Below the pieces are notes generated by a model, which did not search any database, was not told where the DNA came from, and saw nothing but the letters and a program-made list of their open reading frames with translations. 64,000 nucleotides of DNA from Caenispirillum bisanense. GTDB taxonomy: Bacteria; Pseudomonadota; Alphaproteobacteria; Rhodospirillales; UBA2165. A program made the position numbers and the translations under genes. The DNA lies in the NCBI GenBank assembly GCA_945877815.1, contig CAMDWJ010000004.1, positions 1 to 64,000 on the forward strand, in the 5' to 3' direction. Below are positions 35,831 to 44,690 of the stretch, in pieces. The stretch's first letter is position 1, and every line of letters starts with the position of its first letter.

Positions 35831-37042
35831 TCAGGAATCTTTTGTGCCGAGGGATTCAAGCTGCCGCGCACGGAAATCTTGCACCCATTTCCCCACGATA
35901 CCGCGAAGCGGATCGGGTAGCTTGCGCAACATCTTGCGGGCCGTATTTTTGACCTTGAACAACATAGGCCGATTGTTGACGATACGATGCTGCAGGATCG
36001 TCGCCCGCAAATGATGCAAGTGCGTTTCCGATCCCAATAGCTGGTGGTCGCGTACCTTGACGATGCTTCGATCGACCTGTTTGAGCATCTCGGCGATGTC
36101 GTCTTGCGAAAATGTCAGATATTGCCGTTGAAACGAATTGGTTTGGTAAGGGTTGGCTACCAACAGCAGGATCGGCTCTGCATCGTGGGATGTCGCCAGA
36201 TCGACGAATTCTTCGATTTCGCGCGCGTTGACCTTGTTGACCGTCATGCTGACGGTGAAGGTGAAACCTTTCCTGCGTTTGAGCGCTTGGAGTTTCTTGA
36301 GATTTCCCAGAACGGTATCCCAACTCGCATTGCGTCCGCGCAGGCGCAATTCCGCAAAACTATGCGCGGTTGCCGCGTCGAGCGAGACCGTGATCGTGGC
36401 GATGTTCGAGGCCTCGAACATCTCATAGATCTGATTGGTCAGAAGGGTCCCATTGGTGATGAAGAAGAACTTTCCCTCGATCTTGCCGGCCAACTTATTG
36501 AGAAGATCCCGTATGGGTGCGAAAAAGAACGGTTCCCCACCGAACGGAAAAAATATCTGTGCGATACGCGCATAGGTCGGCAGTTCGGTCATGAAGCCGT
36601 CAGGCAGCTTACGATGCGCGGTCGCATCTTCGCGCTGATAGCAATGGTAACAATCGAGATTGCAGGCATAACTATAGGTGAAGCGGAACCAGCGCGGTTT
36701 CGATTTGAGCTCGATCACCCCGGCCGCAAATTCATCCTCGTTTAATTCGGCATTCCGTCGGACGGGACTCTGTGGGTCGAGATCCGTATACCAACTCATG
36801 TCCTCGTAGCGCTTGCCGCCCTGCAGGACCGGACAAGTATGCGGGCACATTCCATGGGCGCCTTCCCTCAACATGAGGACGCGCGCCGCGCGAAACCCTT
36901 CGCCGTTCCAGATTTCCTCGACCGTGTTCTTATTCACGTTGCCGAGAACCCAGCCATTGTTGCAGCACATGGTCACATCGCCATTTGGATTATTGATCTC
37001 CAAATGTGACCAAGGGTGCTTGCATACGAATTTTTCCATCAT
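35831..37042 (-). CDS. radical SAM protein with N-terminal SPASM-like cysteines
   Basis: A 403-residue radical SAM protein with unusual domain order. A SPASM-like block comes first: CKHPWSHLEI (Cys7), VTMCCN (Cys26, Cys27), GNVNKNTVEEIWNGEGF and MCPHTCP (Cys66, Cys70). The cluster motif of the radical SAM core, Cys127-x3-Cys131-x2-Cys134 (CNLDCYHC), follows, then FFPFGGEPFFF and FITNGTLL. In most relatives the SPASM block lies after the core. The enzyme probably binds two or more iron-sulfur clusters and performs a radical oxidation or epimerisation on a sugar or peptide. It lies one base after an aminotransferase gene and ahead of an FkbM methyltransferase. Confidence 0.85.
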   Translation of the reverse strand: MMEKFVCKHPWSHLEINNPNGDVTMCCNNGWVLGNVNKNTVEEIWNGEGFRAARVLMLREGAHGMCPHTCPVLQGGKRYEDMSWYTDLDPQSPVRRNAELNEDEFAAGVIELKSKPRWFRFTYSYACNLDCYHCYQREDATAHRKLPDGFMTELPTYARIAQIFFPFGGEPFFFAPIRDLLNKLAGKIEGKFFFITNGTLLTNQIYEMFEASNIATITVSLDAATAHSFAELRLRGRNASWDTVLGNLKKLQALKRRKGFTFTVSMTVNKVNAREIEEFVDLATSHDAEPILLLVANPYQTNSFQRQYLTFSQDDIAEMLKQVDRSIVKVRDHQLLGSETHLHHLRATILQHRIVNNRPMLFKVKNTARKMLRKLPDPLRGIVGKWVQDFRARQLESLGTKDS

Positions 37043-37043
37043 G

Positions 37044-38162
37044 CTATCCGATCTTCGAGCCGTGTATGGTCGAGATTGGTGCGAGACAATCGATCACCCG
37101 CTGCGCCAATTCAGGTGTCGTCGTGGTGAAACGGAAGAAATGAGCCAAAATCGATCCACCAAAAACGCGATATCTCGCTACGGATTTCAAAACCTCGGCA
37201 GCTTCCGCCCGCTTATCAGCGAAATCGACGTGAACGAAATTACAGGCCGTATCGACCGCAAAGAAACCCAGCGCAGAGATCTTGTCCGCAAGCAAGCGCC
37301 GGCCCTCGATCAGCCGGGCAATCGACGCATCGCGCTCGTCCTCGTGATCCAGGATGCGTTCCGCTAGATACATAGATAGGCCCGACGATTCAACCATGGG
37401 GCGGACCTTATGCAAGATTTCGTTGATGTGCGGCTGCGCGACTGTCCAGCCGAGCCGCAATCCGGCAAGTCCCCATCCTTTCGAAAAGCTCCGTGTAACG
37501 ACGAGATGGCCATATTGCGGCACCCAATTGAGGCAGCTCGCCGGATGGAACGGGTAGTAGGCTTCATCGACCAGGATCAGGGCGCCGACGTCGCCGCTGG
37601 CTTCTACGATGGCACGCATCTCGCTTTCTTCAAGTGCATAGCCCGTTGGGTTGTCGGGATATGGAAGTCCAACCAGCTTGGGCCGGTGCTTGCGAATGGC
37701 ATCCACGATCTCAGCGCCGTCGATCCGCGGCACGCCGTTCTCCAGCCGATACGGTACGGTCACGACCTTGACGCCATTCATTCGTGCATAGACGTCGTAC
37801 ATCTGGTAGGTGGGGTCCGTCGTCAACGCGATGTCGCCCGGCTGCGTGAACGTCTGAAACACGGTTCCAATCGCACCGTCGGTGCCCTGTGTCAGGCATA
37901 GCGTATTCTCATCGACCTCGAGGTAGCTTGCGAGCCGGCGATAAAGCGGACCCGGCGTCGGATAGGCGAACAGAGTGTGATCCGGAGCCTCACGAAGTAT
38001 GTGGCCCGCCAGCGCGGTGAATTCGGGGTCGATACATTCGCCGCGATCGAGCCACAAGACGCCGTCTTCACGCAAATGATCCCTATAGGGATCTGGCCGA
38101 TGCAGTTCCGACGACTGAAGAATGGCGCGCGGACGCGGCGACAAGGAACGATCCGTGGTCAT
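37044..38162 (-). CDS. PLP aminotransferase, class I/II (HisC/CobD-like)
   Basis: A 372-residue fold-type I aminotransferase. It has LTQGTDGAIGTVFQTF at the cofactor phosphate site, PYPDNPTGYALEESEM with the conserved Asn-Pro, ILVDEAYYPF with the cofactor-binding Asp and Tyr, and SFSKGWGLAGLRLGW carrying the Schiff-base lysine. It resembles histidinol-phosphate aminotransferases and threonine-phosphate decarboxylases. A biosynthetic HisC seems unlikely in a glycan run, so it may make an amino-alcohol or amino-acid substituent. The ATG at 38162 overlaps the upstream stop (ATGA), which argues against the earlier start at 38186. The substrate is unknown. Confidence 0.87.
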   Translation of the reverse strand: MTTDRSLSPRPRAILQSSELHRPDPYRDHLREDGVLWLDRGECIDPEFTALAGHILREAPDHTLFAYPTPGPLYRRLASYLEVDENTLCLTQGTDGAIGTVFQTFTQPGDIALTTDPTYQMYDVYARMNGVKVVTVPYRLENGVPRIDGAEIVDAIRKHRPKLVGLPYPDNPTGYALEESEMRAIVEASGDVGALILVDEAYYPFHPASCLNWVPQYGHLVVTRSFSKGWGLAGLRLGWTVAQPHINEILHKVRPMVESSGLSMYLAERILDHEDERDASIARLIEGRRLLADKISALGFFAVDTACNFVHVDFADKRAEAAEVLKSVARYRVFGGSILAHFFRFTTTTPELAQRVIDCLAPISTIHGSKIG

Positions 38163-39748
38163 GATGCCGACAAATGCCTCCGCCATACTTCTATATCAAC
38201 GGGAGTGAAGAATTTCGAAACGTCGATCTTCGGCGGTTCTACCGCCTCGTCGAGCGCGGCGCGCAGCCCCTGTCGGGTCACGGTCCGCGCGCGCAATCCG
38301 TCAGGCATGGTCTCGATACCAACTCGATCCGATGGTAGTAGCCGATAAGTCGGTACACCCGCCAGCATCCCTTCGATTCCCGATGTCCCGGTCCCGTAGA
38401 ATAGCGCCGAAACACCCACAGTATCGGCGAAGCGGGTCTTGGTGCTTATCACCGACGAGGATTCCACAATCTGGAACGGATACATCGGATGGGACTTCAC
38501 CAGAAATTTCCGGCTCGCTCCTTCGGTATCGTATACGGCCGCCATCATTTCGCGTGATACATCCGGACTGGACGATAATGCAACAAAGACGGGCCCGTTA
38601 GCGCCGTATCGGCAAACCGGTGCCGCCGGCAATCGGAACGCACCAGCAACAGCCATACGATCGGGCGGTATACCCCAATCGATAAACTGAGACCGATATG
38701 CCGGCCCATTCAACAGAAGATGGTCCGGCAGATCGGCAACACCATTCGGCGTCGCCCGGGGCGACATATTAAATTGATGCGGCCCAGCATCGGTATGCTG
38801 ATATCCGACGGTCGAGACACCTAAACGGCGCGCGGCGCGCACCAGCGCGCGTTCCCACGGATGATTTTCCCAAGGCCAGGCGATGCAATGTGGGCGCCGG
38901 AACTTCAGCCAACGCTCCTGGCAATGGATCTGCCAGGCACTCATAGCGGCCGCGCCGCCGCCGGCTTCACGGATTAACGCTCGCATGATCAGCCAATCGA
39001 TCGATTTGTCTTGATGCACGGAGCACGAACGCCATTTCATAAATGGGATCACGAACAGCGCATAAAGCAGATTGCCGTAAGCATGGAAACTTTCGGTCCG
39101 GCCATCCTTGGCGAGTCGCTCCACCGCTCTAAAATCGTCCGTGTGGACTATTCGTTTGAGCCCCGGAATCTGCGTGAGGAGTTTTCCAAAATAAGCATCG
39201 TGATCCGGGTTGCTGTCGGGATGGCCGTAGACGATCAGCGAGACCGTGCCCGATTCAGTCATGCGAATTGACCGATGCCGTAAAGACGCCGTCACGACGC
39301 GCAGACCGACACGCAAGCCTGCCAGCCAGCCCCGTAGCCAAATCGCCAGAGTGGGAAGCCATCGTCGAGGTGCCTTACGTGCCAATACATTCGGCAAGCA
39401 GGACAACGCGCGAAACACCCAAGGATCGTCGCACAGGACAAGTACAGTTTCAGGCCCGGCCGTCAGATCTGCGACAACCCGACGCCAAGCGAGCATCAAG
39501 CCGAAATCCGAAGCATATGGGGCGCAGGTCGCAGCGTGGGATAAATAACCGCCTTTTCCCCTGGCCAACTCGGCCGACAAAGCCCACCACATATCACGAC
39601 AAGCATCGAATGCACGTTCAAGCACACGCCCACCGTCGGTAAGCCGATTCGCTTCGGGCAGTTTTGATTGGGTGCCAGTCACGGCAATCCATACACCGGT
39701 CCATGCCGTTGCCACGGCATCGCCGTTTGTACATAGGATAATACTCAC
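38159..39748 (-). CDS. unrecognised protein, probable GT-B-like transferase
   Basis: A 529-residue protein of no clearly recognised family. The C-terminal half contains HPMYPFQIVESS, then SALFYGTGTSGIEGMLAGVPTYRLLP, a pattern like the nucleotide-binding end of CDP-glycerol or polysialic acid-type transferases in capsule loci. A basic hydrophobic stretch (LPTLAIWLRGWLAGLRVGLRVV) near residues 130-150 may lie on the membrane. I place the start at GTG 39748, ten bases after the upstream stop, as no ATG fits. It overlaps the aminotransferase by four bases. The role as a glycan transferase is inference. Confidence 0.65.
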   Translation of the reverse strand: MSIILCTNGDAVATAWTGVWIAVTGTQSKLPEANRLTDGGRVLERAFDACRDMWWALSAELARGKGGYLSHAATCAPYASDFGLMLAWRRVVADLTAGPETVLVLCDDPWVFRALSCLPNVLARKAPRRWLPTLAIWLRGWLAGLRVGLRVVTASLRHRSIRMTESGTVSLIVYGHPDSNPDHDAYFGKLLTQIPGLKRIVHTDDFRAVERLAKDGRTESFHAYGNLLYALFVIPFMKWRSCSVHQDKSIDWLIMRALIREAGGGAAAMSAWQIHCQERWLKFRRPHCIAWPWENHPWERALVRAARRLGVSTVGYQHTDAGPHQFNMSPRATPNGVADLPDHLLLNGPAYRSQFIDWGIPPDRMAVAGAFRLPAAPVCRYGANGPVFVALSSSPDVSREMMAAVYDTEGASRKFLVKSHPMYPFQIVESSSVISTKTRFADTVGVSALFYGTGTSGIEGMLAGVPTYRLLPSDRVGIETMPDGLRARTVTRQGLRAALDEAVEPPKIDVSKFFTPVDIEVWRRHLSAS

Positions 39749-39758
39749 GGTGTCCGGA

Positions 39759-40511
39759 CTACCGTGCCTCGAACAGATACCAGTTTGCCCAGCGCACGCG
39801 CCGACGATAAGCCGTACCGCTGAACAAGGAATCGATTGCTTGGAAGAAATCCAACTTCGCGAGTTCATCGGGCCCGCCAGCCAAACGCATTCCGCGTTCG
39901 ACACCAAGCTCGATCATACCTCGCGGGGCCTGATAGGCACGCGCACGAGGCGTATTGTCGATCCTCGGCGCGTAAATCGTTTCGAGAGCCGAACGTGCTG
40001 TCGCAGCGTAACGCCACAACGCCTGCCCAAAAGGAACATAAGAGAAATGCTCAAGACTCATGATCTGATCGAAGAAGACCACTGGCCGATAGGCGAGGAT
40101 CAGGAACCGGCCGCCTGGAACCAGATGACGCTGCGCAAAATCGAACATCTGGTGGACGTGGTCCCCGCGTGCAACCGGCATGAATCCGATAGCGATCATC
40201 GCGTCGATTTTCCCGATCGCGGTTTCCGCCTCGGTCAGCAAGTTGAGAAAGTGAACGTTGGCGAGACCGTTCGATGCGGCCATATCTCGGCCGTGCGCAA
40301 GCTGATGCTCAAGCACATCAATGCCGACAACGTCGTCGTATATCCTACCGCCCACCAGGGACCAAGGCCCCGATCCACAACCGTAATCGACCAGGGTGCC
40401 GAATTTGCCCGTTGATCGCTTATCGTTATGAAGCCACGTCAAAATGCCGTCGATCGCATTTAAGTAAGGCATGAATTCCGCGTGGTCGGCCGGCAGATTC
40501 AAGGGATCCAT
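39759..40511 (-). CDS. class I SAM-dependent methyltransferase
   Basis: A 250-residue methyltransferase-fold protein with LVDYGCGSGPWSLVGGRIYDDVVGIDV (SAM-binding motif I and II), the intermediate NVHFLNLLTEAETAI and HLVPGGRFLILAYRP at motif III. The C-terminal third is basic (APRGMIELGVERGMRLAGG). Start ATG 40511 is nine bases after the upstream isomerase stop; a TTG at 40520 would abut that stop directly. It lies between a TIM-barrel isomerase and the GT-B-like gene. The substrate is not readable and could be a lipid-linked or nucleotide sugar. Confidence 0.8.
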   Translation of the reverse strand: MDPLNLPADHAEFMPYLNAIDGILTWLHNDKRSTGKFGTLVDYGCGSGPWSLVGGRIYDDVVGIDVLEHQLAHGRDMAASNGLANVHFLNLLTEAETAIGKIDAMIAIGFMPVARGDHVHQMFDFAQRHLVPGGRFLILAYRPVVFFDQIMSLEHFSYVPFGQALWRYAATARSALETIYAPRIDNTPRARAYQAPRGMIELGVERGMRLAGGPDELAKLDFFQAIDSLFSGTAYRRRVRWANWYLFEAR

Positions 40512-40520
40512 GATGGGCAA

Positions 40521-41330
40521 TCAGCCGTAGCAACGTTTCATAAGCATGAGACTGCGTTCGATGTCGTCAAAAGGCGCCGCGTCGTTGAGCTGGCGTTGTT
40601 CCAGGGAAACGAAGCCGCTGTAGTCGAGATTGCGCAGCCAATCGCCAAATGCAGCGTGATCGACCGTGCCGCTCGTTCCCAAAACGCCGAGGCCTGGCTC
40701 GTTGGCATGAAAATGAACGAGACGGGCGGCGACGTCGTCGAAAGTTCCACGGCGCGCCTCTCCATTGTCTACCAATGCTTTGGCATCGAGCTGTACGGCG
40801 AACGCCCTATGGTCAATGTCTTGCGCAAGGGCCAGCGCGTCATATGTCGAATTAATGAAATCGCTATCGTTGGGACCGAGCGGCTCGAAGCAAATGCAGG
40901 TACCGTGATCCTCGATCCGGCGGCATAATTCGGTGATGAAGGAGCGAGCTTCATCGCGTGCCTGGTCTAGCGGCATCTGTCCGCGCCGCCGCCCGCCACC
41001 CCAAATCAATGTATGTCCCCCGAGATCGCGGCACACACCTGATAGATGCGTCAGAAAATCGAGGCTGGCAGCTCTCGTCGTACGATCGCGGAATAGCCCG
41101 AGATCGGGATGATCGAAGAACAGCGAATGCAAACCAACGATGGTAAGACCGCATTCTTCCGCCTCCGAGCGCAGCGCTTCGACATCGCCAGCGGAAAGAC
41201 CATGCCACGTATCCTCCCACCGGCGGCTCGGCGCGATCTCCAGCCCATCGATGCCGAATGCCGCCAACTTCTCGAATTCAGCGGCGCCGCCGAATGGCGG
41301 CAGAGCAATGTTTGAAACGGCAAGCCTCAC
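40521..41330 (-). CDS. sugar-phosphate isomerase/epimerase, xylose-isomerase-like TIM barrel
   Basis: A 269-residue TIM-barrel protein of the AP-endonuclease-2 superfamily. Metal-ligand positions are visible: CFEPLGPND, the later VQLDAKAL, VHFHANEPG and VSLEQRQL. It begins MRLAVSNIA, as family members usually do, and the DGLEIAPSRRW segment follows. The family includes sugar isomerases, epimerases and inosose dehydratases. The start is a GTG at 41330 that overlaps the epimerase stop (GTGA). With the epimerase upstream it could shape the sugar used by the aldolase/cytidylyltransferase pair at 43-44.7 kb. This is inference. Confidence 0.83.
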   Translation of the reverse strand: MRLAVSNIALPPFGGAAEFEKLAAFGIDGLEIAPSRRWEDTWHGLSAGDVEALRSEAEECGLTIVGLHSLFFDHPDLGLFRDRTTRAASLDFLTHLSGVCRDLGGHTLIWGGGRRRGQMPLDQARDEARSFITELCRRIEDHGTCICFEPLGPNDSDFINSTYDALALAQDIDHRAFAVQLDAKALVDNGEARRGTFDDVAARLVHFHANEPGLGVLGTSGTVDHAAFGDWLRNLDYSGFVSLEQRQLNDAAPFDDIERSLMLMKRCYG

Positions 41331-42220
41331 GTCGACGAACCGTCCTTTTCAATGTCGCGCAGGATATGAATCATGCAATCCATGAGCCCTTGCCCGAGAT
41401 CGATGAACGGGTTAGCGATCAACTTCGTGCCGAGTTCCGGCTGAAGCGAATAGGGCGTGATCTTGTAATGCCCTTCGCGTTCTTCGTTCGTGTAGATGAT
41501 TTCCAGCTTCCCGTTGGTGATTTCGGAGATCATCTGCAGAATATCTTTATGCTTCAGCCGCTCGACACCGGTCAGCACGACATGGCCATTTGCATAAACG
41601 GCGTTTTCCATGATGTCGACCGAGAGACGGGCGGCATCCACCGCATGGATGTATTCGCGAATTTCTTCACCATCGCCCTTATGCACAATTTTTCCGGTCG
41701 TCATAGCCTGATGAAGCAGACGATGGATTCCATTGCGGCTGTCCGCGCGACTCCCGTAGAGTGAGCCGTAGCGGATGATTGTGAATTCGAGACCGAACCG
41801 ATCCGCATATTCGCGCACGATCCTTTCGGATGCCTGCTTCGAAATTCCGTAGAAGCCGCCTTTGTTGGAGATCGCATATGCGCTCGACGCGAAAATAAAG
41901 CGGCTGACCTTGGCTTTTACACAAGCTTCCAAAACATTGAGATTGCCGAGGATATTGAGTTCAATCGTTTCACGTCGTCGCCCGACGCTATCATCGAGGT
42001 CGGCCTGGCCGGCGAAATTGTAGACTGCCGATGCGCCATCGATGATTGGATCAAGGCTATCCTGCTGCAAAATATCACATTGAGCAAATTTCAAATGCGA
42101 TGGGCCATGGATCGATCTTACCTTATCCGCGACGACAACGTGATGACCACGCCGTGCGAGTTCGTCGCAGACGTAACTTCCCAAGAATCCACTGCCACCA
42201 ATGACGACAATCCGTCCCAA
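41327..42220 (-). CDS. NAD-dependent epimerase/dehydratase
   Basis: A 297-residue short-chain dehydrogenase with IVVIGGSGFLGSYVCDEL at the N-terminus, the catalytic region FASSAYAIS, and the Tyr-x3-Lys in YGISKQASERI, followed by RYGSLYGSRADSR. The start is an unusual TTG at 42220. It is supported by a strong CAGGGAG ribosome-binding sequence six bases upstream and by the Rossmann motif starting at residue 4. It is the likely source of a modified nucleotide sugar. A GTGA overlap couples it to the TIM-barrel isomerase downstream. The exact reaction is unknown. Confidence 0.85.
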   Translation of the reverse strand: MGRIVVIGGSGFLGSYVCDELARRGHHVVVADKVRSIHGPSHLKFAQCDILQQDSLDPIIDGASAVYNFAGQADLDDSVGRRRETIELNILGNLNVLEACVKAKVSRFIFASSAYAISNKGGFYGISKQASERIVREYADRFGLEFTIIRYGSLYGSRADSRNGIHRLLHQAMTTGKIVHKGDGEEIREYIHAVDAARLSVDIMENAVYANGHVVLTGVERLKHKDILQMISEITNGKLEIIYTNEEREGHYKITPYSLQPELGTKLIANPFIDLGQGLMDCMIHILRDIEKDGSST

Positions 42221-42236
42221 GCCCAGCTCCCTGAAA

Positions 42237-43097
42237 TCAGCTTTTAACGAAGAAGTTATTCGTCGAAAAACGCTCTACGTCCGTGCCTTGGTTGGGCGAG
42301 GCAGCGACCGTCCGATCATGACGAAAGCCGAAACGTTTCATATCCTTGACGAAGTTCGCGAAGGAGTCCTTGCCGGGCGTGATCTCGCACATGGCATGCC
42401 GCAAAGTCGGAGAAGACAATACCCTTTCGCCGCCCGACAGAACAAACTGCGGAGGGCCGTCGATATCCATTTTCAAATGCGTCGGCATCGGCAATTGGAA
42501 AATGCTGAAGAAATCATCCAACGAAAATCCCATTGTCGCCAATCGATATTCGGGTTCGTACTCGATACCGTAATTGTCGACCGGTTGACCGAACGAACTG
42601 CCGGCGCCACCCGTCATTGATGCGTCCGGAATCATATGTAGATCCGAAATTCGCGTACGATCCGTCATCGCCACGCAGAAGGCCGAGATTCGGTCGGTTG
42701 CTTGATTGAGGCGGGCGTTGCGAGCCAGCCCCGAAATGTTGAACGGCAACGGATCCAGTGCGATCACGCGCGCCTTGGATGCGACCGCAGCGTAGAGCGT
42801 AAAAACCCCGACATTACAGCCGATGTCGAGCAAGATGTCGTTCGACGTCATCTCTTCGATCCAACGCAGCGTTTCAGGTTCGCGGATCAGCATACCGCGT
42901 GCGCGAATACGCGCAGTTTCCGAATCGCACCAGAATTTGATCGGTCCACGCGGAGTCGCCACCTCGCGTGTTAAATCCATCGATTCCATCGCCACAACGG
43001 CAGTTTTAAGCCACGCGTCGCGGGATATTATTTCCAAACCCCATTCTATGGCGCCGATGCCGGCCCGGAATACGCGATGCTTTAGGGATAGACTCAT
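42237..43097 (-). CDS. FkbM family methyltransferase
   Basis: A 286-residue FkbM-type SAM methyltransferase. It has ILLDIGCNVGVFTLYAAV near residue 88, VIALDPLPFNISGLARN, and THLKMDIDGPPQFVLSGGE, in which the family's usual KIDxEG is replaced by KMDIDG. The N-terminus is basic and helical. It lies 16 bases before the epimerase and 26 bases after the KdsB-like gene, so it may methylate the sugar made there. It differs clearly in sequence from the FkbM protein at 34885, so this is not a simple duplication. The acceptor is unknown. Confidence 0.85.
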   Translation of the reverse strand: MSLSLKHRVFRAGIGAIEWGLEIISRDAWLKTAVVAMESMDLTREVATPRGPIKFWCDSETARIRARGMLIREPETLRWIEEMTSNDILLDIGCNVGVFTLYAAVASKARVIALDPLPFNISGLARNARLNQATDRISAFCVAMTDRTRISDLHMIPDASMTGGAGSSFGQPVDNYGIEYEPEYRLATMGFSLDDFFSIFQLPMPTHLKMDIDGPPQFVLSGGERVLSSPTLRHAMCEITPGKDSFANFVKDMKRFGFRHDRTVAASPNQGTDVERFSTNNFFVKS

Positions 43098-43123
43098 AAA
43101 AATGGCTCCATGTACTGGGAAGT

Positions 43124-43903
43124 CTAGAGGACGGCTTGGCTGCCATATTTTGAGAGAAGGTCGTCGCCCTTCATCATCATCTCGACATAAGCTAGGTCTT
43201 CCGGCGTGTCTACGGAATAGGTCGTCGATGGCGACATGACCATTTTAACGCGCCCACCCGTTTCGATGATTCGCATCATGTCGACCGATTCAATCTGCTC
43301 CAACGGCGTCTGCGGCGTCGCATTGTATTCGAGCAGGAAATCGCGCCGAAACGGAATGATGCAAACCTGCTTCAATCTCGGCCCATCGAGAATGCCTTTA
43401 CGACGCGACGGAATCGGTTCGCGCGAAAAATAGATCGCATAATTATCCGGCGAAACGACGACTTTGACTTCGTTCGGATCCTCAAAATCGTCAAGGTCGT
43501 CAATCGACGCCATCAGATTCACCACATTGGCGTCGTGTGCTGCGACGAGACCATCGACAGCAACGTCGAGCATTTCCGGACGAACCATGGGCTCGTCGCC
43601 CTGCACCATCACCACGATGTCATGACGCTTGCCGCTTGATCGCTCGACCTCTTCCATTGCTTCCGCGATGCGGTCGGAGGCACGTTCATGGGCATCCGAT
43701 GTCATGATGCAGGGGGCTCCGATACGTGCTGCATATCGCGCAATCACCTCATCACAGGTCGCAATATAAGTGGCATCGATTCGCGTGCTCATGGCGGTCC
43801 GGAAATAGCAGTGCCCGATCATTGGAACATTTAAGATGGGCGCCAATGGCTTGCCTGGGAAACGCGACGATCCCATCCTCGCCGGGATAATGGCAATCGT
43901 CAT
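43124..43903 (-). CDS. KdsB-like CMP-ulosonic acid cytidylyltransferase
   Basis: A 259-residue member of the CMP-Kdo synthetase family with IAIIPARMGSSRFPGKPLAPI, CIMTSDAHERASDRIAEAM and VMVQGDEPMVRPEMLDVAV. It is clearly related to the protein at 28851 but has a different middle and C-terminus (FSREPIPSRRKG, TYSVDTPEDLAYVE). Its ATG overlaps the stop of an HpaI-type aldolase gene (ATGA). That pairing suggests it activates the ulosonic acid made by that aldolase instead of Kdo. This role is inferred from context; a second Kdo activation enzyme is the simpler alternative. Confidence 0.83.
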   Translation of the reverse strand: MTIAIIPARMGSSRFPGKPLAPILNVPMIGHCYFRTAMSTRIDATYIATCDEVIARYAARIGAPCIMTSDAHERASDRIAEAMEEVERSSGKRHDIVVMVQGDEPMVRPEMLDVAVDGLVAAHDANVVNLMASIDDLDDFEDPNEVKVVVSPDNYAIYFSREPIPSRRKGILDGPRLKQVCIIPFRRDFLLEYNATPQTPLEQIESVDMMRIIETGGRVKMVMSPSTTYSVDTPEDLAYVEMMMKGDDLLSKYGSQAVL

Positions 43904-44676
43904 GCGGATCGGATCTGACTAAGATGATCGCGGCAGGTATAGTCGAGATACCGAATATCCATACCGTATCCTATGAATTTGAATCCTTCTGCGATGCGGC
44001 GACGTAGATCGCCAAGGACCGGATCGACGACATGGATTCCACCCGGCTTTCCCGTCTTTTCGCCAGCCTTGCGGATCGCATCGATTGCCTGGGAGACACC
44101 AGGATCATCGAATTCTCCAGGCTTGCCCATCGACGAAGACAGGTCGTAAGGACCGATCATGTACCCATCGATTTGATCGAGCGATAGGATCGCCTCGGCT
44201 TGTTCGACGGCGCGGATATTCTCTATCATCGCGATCACCACTGCTTCGCTTTCGAGCCAGGCGCGATAACCGGCAAAATCAGCGCCATATCCCTGGGCGC
44301 GCGCCAAACCGACACCGCGGGCGCCGATCGGCGGATAATATACGGAATCGATCAATTTCTTCGCATCGTCCACGGTGTTGATCGATGGCGCCATCACACC
44401 ACATGCGCCCGCATCCATGACACGCTTGATCAGGTCACGATTGTTGGACGTGAGACGGACGATGGTCGGAACCTTATGGATATCGGTCGCCTGCAAAATC
44501 GCCTGCGCGGCCGCCACATCGATCACGCTGTGTTCCATGTCGATCACCAGCCAATCGAATCCGGCACGCGCCATAATCTCCGCTGTCTCGGGCGAAGCCA
44601 GCGTGATCCAGGAGCCGATCGTCAGCGAACCGGCGCGCAACTTCGTCTTTAAAGAGGATCTTGTCGGATCGGGCAT
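43900..44676 (-). CDS. HpcH/HpaI family aldolase
   Basis: A 258-residue class II pyruvate aldolase of the HpaI/GarL family, which joins pyruvate to an aldehyde (or reverses this) to give a 2-keto-3-deoxy acid. Family positions: LVIDMEHSVID near residue 43, VRLTSNNRDLIKRVMDAGACGVMAPS with the catalytic arginine, VIAMIENIRAVEQ with a metal-binding glutamate, and GPYDLSSSMG. Biosynthetic use is suggested by the coupled cytidylyltransferase gene, since catabolic copies are rarely placed beside one. It lies 14 bases after the methyltransferase gene. Substrate unknown. Confidence 0.87.
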   Translation of the reverse strand: MPDPTRSSLKTKLRAGSLTIGSWITLASPETAEIMARAGFDWLVIDMEHSVIDVAAAQAILQATDIHKVPTIVRLTSNNRDLIKRVMDAGACGVMAPSINTVDDAKKLIDSVYYPPIGARGVGLARAQGYGADFAGYRAWLESEAVVIAMIENIRAVEQAEAILSLDQIDGYMIGPYDLSSSMGKPGEFDDPGVSQAIDAIRKAGEKTGKPGGIHVVDPVLGDLRRRIAEGFKFIGYGMDIRYLDYTCRDHLSQIRSA

Positions 44677-44690
44677 CGGATATTCTTGAG

